Shown here: positions 1 to 6,875 of the stretch, in pieces
Layout: each line of letters starts with the position of its first letter
Position numbering within the stretch: position 1 is the first letter of the stretch
Notes under the pieces: generated by a model
Database searches by the model: none
What the model was told of the DNA's origin: nothing
What the model saw: the letters and a program-made list of their open reading frames with translations, nothing else
Assembly: GCA_036733165.1 (NCBI GenBank)
Contig: DAINBB010000017.1
Span: 1-34,423 of the forward strand
Length of the DNA stretch: 34,423 bases
Direction of reading: 5' to 3'
DNA from: JAFGGT01 sp036733165
GTDB lineage: Archaea > Methanobacteriota_B > Thermococci > Methanofastidiosales > NM3
Position numbers and translations under genes: made by a program

Positions 1-626
1 AGAAGTTCGCGGACAGGGCGCTTAAGGATTCACTCATAGTGTCCCGTGTCAAGGACATAGGGCATCTGAGCAAGGAGGATGCGATCAAGTACGGGGCCCT
101 GGGTCCAAATCTGAGGGCATCGGGCGTCTGCGACGACGTAAGGATGCGCGTTCCTGAATACACACAGAACTTTGATTTCGAGTATATTGTGTTCGACGGA
201 GGAAATGTCTACGATCGTGTGGCGTGCAGGGTGTTTGAGGTGTTGGAAAGCATAAAGATAATAAGGCAAGCTCTTGACACGCTGCCGGATGAGGAGCCCA
301 TGAACGTCGACTTTGAGATAGGGGAGATGGACTTCTCCCACTCCTACAACGAGGCCGCAAGGGGGGAGATATACGATTCCTGCGCCCTTGACGAGTCTGG
401 TAGGATAAGAAGCTACATAAACAGGACGCCATCGATGTCTTCCATATCTGCGATGGAGGTCTCCTGCATAGGCGACCATCTGACAGATGCCAGCATAATC
501 ATAGCTTCATGCGATCCGTGCCTCACCTGCACGAACAGGCTTACGATCGTTGATGAAAAGGAGGGCAGTGAGTTTGTTCTTAGCCCCGAGGAAGTAAGGC
601 GGATGTCAAGGAGGGGAAGGATATGA
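1..626 (+). CDS. Membrane-bound [NiFe]-hydrogenase large subunit, group 4 (Mbh/Ech type), 5'-truncated by window edge
   Basis: This is the C-terminal part (about 207 residues) of the catalytic large subunit of an energy-converting hydrogenase, which binds the NiFe site and couples ferredoxin oxidation to H2 formation and ion pumping. The frame is open from base 3 with no start, so the gene begins outside the window. Visible family features are a GPNLRASG segment, an EAARGEI segment, an RTPS segment and the C-terminal DPCLTC motif at about 513-530, whose two cysteines are the distal nickel ligands. Keeping both argues for a true hydrogenase rather than the Cys-less Mbx/complex I form, although the N-terminal CxxC pair lies outside. 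About 30 residues follow the motif. The stop overlaps the next start as ATGA, so the two are translationally coupled. Order large subunit then NuoH-like matches mbhL-mbhM. Confidence 0.88.
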   Translation, partial: KFADRALKDSLIVSRVKDIGHLSKEDAIKYGALGPNLRASGVCDDVRMRVPEYTQNFDFEYIVFDGGNVYDRVACRVFEVLESIKIIRQALDTLPDEEPMNVDFEIGEMDFSHSYNEAARGEIYDSCALDESGRIRSYINRTPSMSSISAMEVSCIGDHLTDASIIIASCDPCLTCTNRLTIVDEKEGSEFVLSPEEVRRMSRRGRI

Positions 627-1642
627 ACTGGACCAACTTCATCTTGGCGACGGTCTTTGTGCCAATCATCGCCTTTGTGGTCTCGACATGGGTCCCGGGC
701 ATCATGAGGAAGATACAGGCCAGGATCCAACAGCGTATAGGGCCGCCGGTCCTTATGCCTGGCTTTTGGGCCGTTCTCAAGTTTTTCTACAAGAAGAGGA
801 TCAAGCCGGTCTCCCCCTTGCCGAGACTGTACCACTCGATACCAGTGATAGGCATATTCCTGATGTTCTTCATAATACTGCTGACGAATCCCGAATGGAG
901 GGACATCCTTGGACTTGCGACCTTGGTCGCGCTGGCTGGCCTGATAAAGGTCGAGGAAGCCTTGTATGTGATCATGGGCAACCTTTCCAACAACATCATG
1001 TCCGTTAGGATGCCATATCCAGACCTTGTCAGTGGGGCGACCATGAAGACGAGAATAAGGCGAAACTACGAGAAGATAGGCGTGACCAGGGCCTTCAAAC
1101 TCATCACGGTGGGTTCTTTCCCACTGTATCTCGGGATGTTCGTGCCCGCGGTGATAGTGGGCTCGATAGGGGTCATGTCAATCGCCGGTTACCAGGGCTT
1201 CGACATGGGCTCTTTCACATTAAGCAGCATATTTGACATGAGGCCCCTGCTGTTCACGCTTCCAGGTGTAGTTGGCGCCATAGCCTACTTTGCAGGATAT
1301 CTTGTCATCATCAACGAATACCCGTTCTCGATAATGCACACAAAGGCCGATGTGATAGAGGGTCCTACGATGGAGTATGCGGCCGCCGCTAGGGCAGGCT
1401 ACTACCTTATGAGGGAGATGACGATGTTCGTCATGTCAAGTGTCTTCGTCACGCTCTACTTCGGCATACCGCCTGCTCTCAACTGGGCGATGATCCCTCA
1501 TATAATACTGGCGATGATACTGCCCGTGATTGCCGCGATAGTCTCTGCGTTCACACCGGTGCTGACCTTCAGGCAGATATATCCATTGTCCTTGGGATTC
1601 AGCGCGATTGGCGTCATAGGAGTGATAGTGGCTATTTTGTGA
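623..1642 (+). CDS. Group 4 hydrogenase NuoH/MbhM/EchB-like membrane subunit
   Basis: A 339-residue polytopic membrane protein of the NADH dehydrogenase subunit 1 family. In Mbh and Ech complexes this subunit anchors the hydrogenase module to the membrane and forms the entry to the ion path. About eight hydrophobic segments are visible, starting with one at residues 5-25. The family segment KIQARIQQRIGPP follows the first helix, and an E-Y-P-F loop (INEYPFSIMHTKADVIEGPTMEY) lies in the middle, with acidic residues typical of the quinone-pocket-like region. The start ATG overlaps the upstream stop by four bases and is preceded by a GGAGGGG ribosome-binding site. Length is normal for the family. 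The assignment to Mbh rather than Ech rests on gene order alone. Confidence 0.88.
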   Translation: MNWTNFILATVFVPIIAFVVSTWVPGIMRKIQARIQQRIGPPVLMPGFWAVLKFFYKKRIKPVSPLPRLYHSIPVIGIFLMFFIILLTNPEWRDILGLATLVALAGLIKVEEALYVIMGNLSNNIMSVRMPYPDLVSGATMKTRIRRNYEKIGVTRAFKLITVGSFPLYLGMFVPAVIVGSIGVMSIAGYQGFDMGSFTLSSIFDMRPLLFTLPGVVGAIAYFAGYLVIINEYPFSIMHTKADVIEGPTMEYAAAARAGYYLMREMTMFVMSSVFVTLYFGIPPALNWAMIPHIILAMILPVIAAIVSAFTPVLTFRQIYPLSLGFSAIGVIGVIVAIL

Positions 1643-1653
1643 GGTGAGAAGAT

Positions 1654-1917
1654 ATGCCGAAATTCATAATGCTGCCGAAGATGGTCATAAATCTTGGGGG
1701 ATATATCATTGAGAACAGGGCCGATCTTGGCTACAGGGACGTCTTGGTGGGAAATCCCAAGGATGAGTGCGTAAAGATATACGTTCCCATCTATTCGGAG
1801 CAAAACGTCATTGACATCGAGAAGCTTGGCCTCATTGTGCACAGGCTGTCAGAGGAAGAGGACCTTGTCGAAGAGTTGGAGATTGTCAAGAAAAAGGTCG
1901 AGGAAAGACCTTTTTAG
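1654..1917 (+). CDS. Unrecognised 87-residue protein at the ferredoxin-subunit position of the hydrogenase operon
   Basis: I do not recognise this protein. It begins 11 bases after the NuoH-like gene behind a good GAGGTGA ribosome-binding site, so it is almost certainly part of the hydrogenase operon. At this position Mbh and Ech operons carry a 2x[4Fe-4S] subunit (MbhN/EchF). This product has a single cysteine and cannot bind such clusters. Its first dozen residues (MPKFIMLPKMVINL) loosely resemble the membrane-contacting N-terminus of MbhN/EchF/NuoI proteins. The middle is mixed beta/alpha, and the last 30 residues are charged and helical (EEEDLVEELEIVKKKVEE). It may be a replacement or regulatory subunit, or a remnant; both are inference. 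Its TAG stop interlocks with the stop of arcS on the other strand. Confidence 0.7.
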   Translation: MPKFIMLPKMVINLGGYIIENRADLGYRDVLVGNPKDECVKIYVPIYSEQNVIDIEKLGLIVHRLSEEEDLVEELEIVKKKVEERPF

Positions 1918-3470
1918 TGAAATCTCTTTCTTATCTTCACAGCCTTTCCCTTTCTTATTTTCTTCATCATGCATCCGGGCAGGACTGCCGTTCCCACGGC
2001 CACGGTCTTCCCGTCGTTTCTTATCACCACTTCGTCGCCGGCCCTGATTCCATCCTCGGCTTCCCTGACGCCTACACAGAACAGGTCGCCCTTGAGCTCG
2101 AAGTTCTCTATGTCAACATATTTTTTGGAGACCTCTATGTCCCCGTTCGTCGGCCTTATGCCCCATATAAGCGATGCAAATGGCACGCCTTCCGAAAATA
2201 CTTGCCTGATGCCCTTCCCCTTGACGTATATGCTTTCTGGAAATATGTCTTTTCCGTAGATGTGTTCTGAGAACCTTCTGATGTCGCCGTATCTGTCTTT
2301 TGGAGGGGGAAGGTCCCCTTTCACGCTTTCCAACGTTTCCTTAAGATTTCTCATAGACTCCTCTGAAAGCGGATGTCCCCTCGTTGTCACGATGACATCT
2401 GCCTCAAGTTCCTTGATCGTTTCGAGCTCGTTCTCGGGAAGGTGTGCTATCACCACGGGATTGTCAGTCTTGGAAATGATGGATGAGAGGACATCCCTGG
2501 AGCGGGATATCTCCTCGGGCAACCATTTCCCTGTCACCACTATATCATAGTCTATCAGCGATTCGAGGTCCCTTGGCACTACGCCATAGGGGGATGTGAT
2601 TATAAGCTGGCAAAGCGATGCGTATCCCTTTCCAAGCACCGACCTTGTCAGCGATATGAAGGATCTGTGGCTCTGCGAACTGCTGTACGGTTTACGGGAT
2701 GAGCATGGCAAGAGGAGAAATACGTTTGATTGGGGCATATATCCTTCCTTGATGTCTTCGACCCATTTTTGGGTGTTAGGTCTCCAGAACGCGTCTCTTG
2801 ATATGTACAGTTCCCGATTCCTGGGCGTGGCAAGGAATGGCTCAAATTCCGCCCAATGCGCATGGTACAGGAGATCTAGCAGTGTCTTGGACCTGATGGA
2901 TGAACAGGCCATCATCTCGATGTATTGGGGTGACCTTTCCAGCATTAACCTTTCCAGGGCCGCCTTGTTCTCTTCCGTCTCCGGGAAGATGTCGAATCCT
3001 GCATAGGCGAGGACAGGCAGTTCATCGGGGCCGCAATTGCAAAAGCATAGGGCTTCGGGATGTCGCTTCCGTATCCTGAAATAGGCATTTAAGAGAGTTC
3101 TCTCATCCTCCAGGTCAAACATGTAGATCTTGGCATCGAGACCTTCTATCACCTCATCGTCAAGCTCGGCGTAACCGCTGAGGAACACCGGGACTATGTC
3201 GCCGGACCCATTTAGTTCCTTGTTCCTGGTCTGTATCTTTTTTGCCATGTTCAATGGCGCCCCCTTTGATATCCTCAACAAGGGGACAATGCCATGTTCT
3301 CCATCCCCCATCATGTCCCTGAAGGGGTAGGATAGGGGCTTGGGCAGCCTGACGCCATCCATCTCCATATGGTCCTTGTGCAGCTCTAGCAGGCATGGCA
3401 CACCGACTTCCTGGTCCTTGATAATGTATGAACCTATCCTGTATCCGTTTATCTCAGTTATTTCGAGCAT
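1914..3470 (-). CDS. arcS: Archaeosine synthase ArcS (tRNA preQ0 modification enzyme)
   Basis: A 518-residue tRNA-guanine transglycosylase paralogue. ArcS attaches lysine to preQ0 at position 15 of tRNA; the radical SAM partner RaSEA then releases archaeosine. The diagnostic ArcS motif PC-x3-KPY-x2-S-x2-H is present at residues 255-268 (PCSSRKPYSSSQSH). The N-terminal half is TGT-like, and residues about 447-518 form a PUA RNA-binding domain ending in the basic tail KKIRKGKAVKIRKRFH. I chose the ATG at 3470 because it is preceded by a GGGTAG Shine-Dalgarno-like element and a TATA-like sequence; an upstream in-frame start at 3596 would read through that promoter and into the pan gene. It is transcribed divergently from pan. 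The partner gene is also in this window at 24965-25900. Confidence 0.93.
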   Translation of the reverse strand: MLEITEINGYRIGSYIIKDQEVGVPCLLELHKDHMEMDGVRLPKPLSYPFRDMMGDGEHGIVPLLRISKGAPLNMAKKIQTRNKELNGSGDIVPVFLSGYAELDDEVIEGLDAKIYMFDLEDERTLLNAYFRIRKRHPEALCFCNCGPDELPVLAYAGFDIFPETEENKAALERLMLERSPQYIEMMACSSIRSKTLLDLLYHAHWAEFEPFLATPRNRELYISRDAFWRPNTQKWVEDIKEGYMPQSNVFLLLPCSSRKPYSSSQSHRSFISLTRSVLGKGYASLCQLIITSPYGVVPRDLESLIDYDIVVTGKWLPEEISRSRDVLSSIISKTDNPVVIAHLPENELETIKELEADVIVTTRGHPLSEESMRNLKETLESVKGDLPPPKDRYGDIRRFSEHIYGKDIFPESIYVKGKGIRQVFSEGVPFASLIWGIRPTNGDIEVSKKYVDIENFELKGDLFCVGVREAEDGIRAGDEVVIRNDGKTVAVGTAVLPGCMMKKIRKGKAVKIRKRFH

Positions 3471-3580
3471 ATTTCTACCCTTTTTTGATAATTCCTCTGA
3501 TTTTAATAATACAATCTGTATATCATAAAAAGTTTTAAATAATAATCTGATAATCTCTATTTTAAAAGGGGTGTTATGTA
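3471..3580. promoter_or_regulatory. Divergent arcS/pan promoter region
   Basis: This 110-base AT-rich gap separates two divergent genes. On the plus strand TTTTAAATAAT at about 3533-3543 can serve pan, giving a leader of roughly 18 bases that contains GGGGTG at 3567-3572. On the minus strand TATTATTAAAA at about 3500-3512 fits arcS with a start near 3482. Assignments are by spacing only. Confidence 0.55.
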
Positions 3581-4768
3581 GTGGGGGAATCCGCAAGTTT
3601 CGATTATGTCCGTCCGGACGACAATCTTCAAGTCCAATCTCTTTTGAAGAAGATCAAGTACCTTGAGGTCCAGAAGCAGAATGCCGAGTCCGATAAGGTC
3701 AGGTTGCAAAGGGAGGTCGAAGCCCTCAAGAAGGAACTTGAGAGGTTAAGGACCCCACCGCTCATCACAGCCACTGTCACCGATGTCATGATCGACGGAA
3801 GGGCCGTTGTAAAGAGCTCAACAGGACCCAACTTCGTGGTCGGCGTCTCCCAACTTATCAAGGCCGATGATCTCATCCCCGGCACGCTTGTGGCCCTGAA
3901 TCAGAGGACATTGTCAATATTGGAGGTGCTGCCATCTTCCAAGGATCCGATGGTTTCCGGAATGGAAGTGGTCAACTGCCCAGACACGTCGTTCTCTGAG
4001 ATAGGCGGGCTCAAATCACAGATCGAGGAGATACAGGAGATGGTGGAGCTTCCTCTTCTTCATCCGGAGCTCTTCGAAAAGATAGGCATTGAGCCTCCCA
4101 ACGGCGTACTCCTTTATGGCCCTCCCGGAAATGGGAAGACACAGCTTGCAAAGGCGGTCGCTGGGGAGACCTCATCTACCTTTATCAAGGTCGTGGCCTC
4201 CGAGTTTGTAAGGAAGTATATTGGCGAAGGGGCCAGATTGGTAAGGGAGACCTTCAGGCTGGCCAGGGAAAAGGCGCCATCTGTCATCTTCATCGACGAG
4301 CTGGACGCCATCGGCGCTACAAGGACCGAATCCAACGTTTCTGGGGACAGAGAGGTTCAGAGGACCCTGATGCAGCTGCTCTCGGAGATGGACGGGTTCG
4401 AGAAAAGGGAAAACGTCAAGATACTTGCGGCCACTAACAGACCGGACATACTGGACACTGCTTTGCTCAGGCCGGGAAGATTCGACAGGCTGGTGGAGGT
4501 GCCCATGCCCAACAAGGAGGGCAGGGAATCCATATTCAAGATCCATTCGAAGAAGATGAATCTGAAGGGTGTTGAATTCACCCGTCTCGTAGAATGCGCG
4601 GATGGCGCTTCCGGGGCCCAAATAAAGGCAATATGCACGGAAGCGGGCATGTTCGCCGTGAGGGAGAGAAGGAAGTCTGTGAGTCAAGAGGATTTTGATA
4701 GGGCCATCGACAAGGTATTAAGCAAAGATGTCGAAAAGAAACAGGAAGATGCCGGCATATTTAGATGA
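3581..4768 (+). CDS. pan: Proteasome-activating nucleotidase (PAN), AAA+ ATPase
   Basis: A 395-residue hexameric AAA+ unfoldase that feeds proteins to the 20S proteasome. In order: an N-terminal coiled coil (about 16-57) ending in a PP pair, an OB domain (about 62-118), then the AAA+ module with Walker A GPPGNGKT (180-187), pore loop KYIG (212-215), Walker B VIFIDE (235-240) and arginine-finger segment LLRPGRFDR (295-303). The start is GTG: an in-frame ATG just before it is followed immediately by a stop, and a GGGGTG ribosome-binding site sits eight bases upstream. The last three residues are IFR, a Phe variant of the HbYX motif (usually Leu-Tyr-Arg) that docks into the 20S alpha ring. No proteasome subunit gene is nearby. 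Confidence 0.96.
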   Translation: MGESASFDYVRPDDNLQVQSLLKKIKYLEVQKQNAESDKVRLQREVEALKKELERLRTPPLITATVTDVMIDGRAVVKSSTGPNFVVGVSQLIKADDLIPGTLVALNQRTLSILEVLPSSKDPMVSGMEVVNCPDTSFSEIGGLKSQIEEIQEMVELPLLHPELFEKIGIEPPNGVLLYGPPGNGKTQLAKAVAGETSSTFIKVVASEFVRKYIGEGARLVRETFRLAREKAPSVIFIDELDAIGATRTESNVSGDREVQRTLMQLLSEMDGFEKRENVKILAATNRPDILDTALLRPGRFDRLVEVPMPNKEGRESIFKIHSKKMNLKGVEFTRLVECADGASGAQIKAICTEAGMFAVRERRKSVSQEDFDRAIDKVLSKDVEKKQEDAGIFR

Positions 4769-4793
4769 TTTTCTGGAATGCAAAGGTGTACAA

Positions 4794-5204
4794 ATGAAGA
4801 GATTGTTGATATTATTGTTAGTCTTGACATGTCTCATGTCTTCTGGATGCTTAAGTGGAAGCGAAGAGGATCAGGTCAAGGACATAATTAGGGAATACTA
4901 CTCGGCATACAACGATAGGGATGCGGAGACGATAGTGGACCTCTTCGCCGATGATTTGATCGAGGAAGGCGGCGGCAGAGAGACCATAATAGAGAATCTT
5001 CAGATCGTTTTCTCACTCGCCGACGAGACCGGCCTTGAACTAAAGATAGTTAGATTCCTCAATATCAGATTCCTGAACAACACCGCAATCGTGAACTTTG
5101 ATGTCAATTTGAAGGACGTTGACAGGGATACCCAAGCCAATCTTACCTTCAAGCTGACAAAGGAAGACGATACATGGAAGATTCTTGAGATGATAGAGGA
5201 ATAA
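4794..5204 (+). CDS. Small lipoprotein with NTF2/SnoaL-like domain
   Basis: A 136-residue secreted protein. The first 18 residues form a lipoprotein signal peptide (basic MKR, a leucine-rich core, then the lipobox MSSGC with Cys19). The mature part starts with an acidic linker followed by a segment typical of NTF2-like folds: a helix VKDIIREYYSAYNDRD, a short LFADDLIEEGG turn, a second helix and several beta strands ending in TWKILEMIEE. Such domains bind small ligands or are scaffolds; the ligand here is unknown. I took the ATG at 4794 because it directly precedes the signal peptide; an earlier in-frame start would overlap pan and bury the signal. A GGTG ribosome-binding site lies upstream and pan ends 25 bases before, so co-transcription is possible. 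Confidence 0.78.
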   Translation: MKRLLILLLVLTCLMSSGCLSGSEEDQVKDIIREYYSAYNDRDAETIVDLFADDLIEEGGGRETIIENLQIVFSLADETGLELKIVRFLNIRFLNNTAIVNFDVNLKDVDRDTQANLTFKLTKEDDTWKILEMIEE

Positions 5205-5213
5205 GGTTATTCC
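5198..5213. terminator. Compact dyad between convergent lipoprotein and acdA genes
   Basis: GGAATAA and TTATTCC form a perfect 7-base dyad separated by two bases. It spans the lipoprotein stop codon and lies in the 21-base gap before the end of the convergent acdA gene. In RNA only six pairs with a four-base loop could form. A role as a bidirectional terminator is inferred from position. Confidence 0.4.
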
Positions 5214-5225
5214 TTCCATATCTTC

Positions 5226-6614
5226 TTATTCATGTTTTTTATCCACATAACCGTAATAGTCCATTATCGAAGCAAGGGCATGCACGGCGTTGCTTGAGCT
5301 CTGGTAGCATGGAATGCAGTGTTCTTCGAGCTCCCTCAGCTTGTCCCTTGAATACTTGCCTCCTGCAGATATTGCGAATATGGGCTTGTCCGAGTCTATT
5401 ATGATGGGAAGAAGCCTTTCAACGACGTCGTCCTCCAATGTGGGGACCTGGAACAGGAGTATTAGCAACACGGCATCCACATTGTCATCTTTCAAGACCT
5501 CGTTAAGCGCTATCTCGTATCTTTCGACGTCCGCGTCCCCCGTAAGGTCTATCGGATTCTTTACACTGCAATAAGTGGGCAGTTTGCTCTTCATCCTTTC
5601 CTTCACGGCATCGTCCAGGCTGGCCATCTCGAGTCCGTAGTCCTCCAGGAAGTCGGTGGCTATCACGCCGGTGCCACCACCGTCCGTCACTATTGCGACC
5701 CTTCTGCCATGCGGTCTTTTCCTGCAGACCAACGCCTTGGCGATGTCGAACATCTCCTGAGGAGTGTATACCCTTACGATCCCGGATTGCTTGAATGCCG
5801 CCGAATAGACGGTGTCCGCACCCGCCAGGCTGCCCGTATGGGAGGCCGCAGCGGCTGCGCCGGCCTTGGACCTTCCCGACTTCAGGATGACTATTGGCTT
5901 GTTCTTGATGGCCTTCTTCGCCGCCCTCATGAACTTTCTGCCGTCGCCGACACCCTCCATGTATATCGTTATCACGCCTGTGTTCTCGTCCTCGGCAAGG
6001 TAATCAAGAAGGTCTGAATAGTTCACATCCGCCTTGTTCCCGAAACTTATCACCTTGCTCATCCCTATGTTTTCCCCCGATGCCCAGTCAAGTATTGCCG
6101 AAACAAATGCCCCCGATTGGGATATCAGGCTTATACTGCCTTTTCTTGGCCTGGCCATTCTGTCTTCCGGAAGGAAGATGGTGTCGACGTTTGAGTAAGT
6201 GTCGTATATTCCCACGCAATTGGGTCCTATGACCCTTATCCCCGTCTCTTCCACGATCCTCTTTAGTTCCTCCTCCCTCTCCTTCTCGCCGATCTCCGAA
6301 AAACCGCCCGAGATGACCACGCAGGACTTTATGCCCTTCTTTGCGCATTCCCTCAGCACCGGATTGACTGCCTTGGCGGGAATGGCTATCACCGCAAGGT
6401 CTATGTCCCCCTCCACATCCAGCACCGATCTATATGCCTTCTGTCCCAGGACCTCATCCGATGACAGCGTGATTGGGTACATCCGTCCCTTGTAGTCTCC
6501 CTTCAAGAAGTTCTTGCAGATTACATACCCAACGGAGCCTTCCCGATTTGATGCGCCTATTATGGCAACCGAATCAGGATTGAAAAAGGTGTCAATATTA
6601 TGTGAACTGATCAT
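5226..6614 (-). CDS. acdA: ADP-forming acetyl/acyl-CoA synthetase, alpha subunit
   Basis: A 462-residue protein of the NDP-forming acyl-CoA synthetase family. These enzymes convert acyl-CoA, ADP and phosphate to the free acid, ATP and CoA, the main energy-saving step of acetate- or amino-acid-fermenting archaea. The N-terminal CoA-binding Rossmann domain has SVAIIGASNREGSVGY at 15-30. The next domain contains GPNCVGIYDTY (130-140) and SLISQSGAFVSAILDW. The phospho-accepting histidine is His259 in SHTGSLAG. The protein ends after the third alpha-subunit domain, and the ATP-grasp (beta) domain is neither fused nor encoded nearby, so the beta partner must lie elsewhere. The ATG is preceded by AGGTGAT and GAGGG elements. 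The substrate acid cannot be told from the sequence. Confidence 0.9.
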   Translation of the reverse strand: MISSHNIDTFFNPDSVAIIGASNREGSVGYVICKNFLKGDYKGRMYPITLSSDEVLGQKAYRSVLDVEGDIDLAVIAIPAKAVNPVLRECAKKGIKSCVVISGGFSEIGEKEREEELKRIVEETGIRVIGPNCVGIYDTYSNVDTIFLPEDRMARPRKGSISLISQSGAFVSAILDWASGENIGMSKVISFGNKADVNYSDLLDYLAEDENTGVITIYMEGVGDGRKFMRAAKKAIKNKPIVILKSGRSKAGAAAAASHTGSLAGADTVYSAAFKQSGIVRVYTPQEMFDIAKALVCRKRPHGRRVAIVTDGGGTGVIATDFLEDYGLEMASLDDAVKERMKSKLPTYCSVKNPIDLTGDADVERYEIALNEVLKDDNVDAVLLILLFQVPTLEDDVVERLLPIIIDSDKPIFAISAGGKYSRDKLRELEEHCIPCYQSSSNAVHALASIMDYYGYVDKKHE

Positions 6615-6647
6615 CTTATAACCCTCATCACCTATAACGATTGCATC

Positions 6648-6660
6648 TATTTATATTTTT
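6648..6660 (-). promoter_or_regulatory. TATA box for acdA
   Basis: On the minus strand AAAAATATAAATA lies about 40 bases before the acdA ATG. This predicts a short leader holding the AGGTGATGAGGG ribosome-binding region at 6622-6633. Confidence 0.55.
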
Positions 6661-6875
6661 GTAAAATCCTCAAATTATATTTGGAGATATTGTTTTTCTG
6701 CTTCAATAGGGTTTATTCGATTGTAACCATATGCAGTAACGCTCTTTGCCTCGTTTTGGGGAAACAGGCGACAATGGATAGAAATGGTATTAATTGGCAT
6801 CAAGGACAATTTATTTTAATTATTAAAGATTATGTATTGATATATTATGTTATTTAAAAAAATAGATGTGATGTC
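6661..6875. other. AT-rich intergenic region with a small hairpin and beta-helix gene promoter
   Basis: No convincing gene is seen. A small dyad at 6748-6769 pairs GCCT/AGGC and GTTT/AAAC around a short GGGG-containing loop with one bulged base. Near the 3' end, TATTTAAAA at 6851-6859 or TATTGATATATT further upstream could be the TATA element for the secreted protein at 6876; GTGATG just before its ATG could act as ribosome-binding site. Confidence 0.45.

Noticed and set aside
3471..3596. Longer N-terminus for ArcS starting at 3596
   Set aside because: The extra 42 residues are read from the promoter and from the pan gene; the start at 3470 has a ribosome-binding element and fits the family.
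6748..6769. Small hairpin upstream of the beta-helix gene as a riboswitch
   Set aside because: The stem is short and bulged, and nothing resembles a known riboswitch core.
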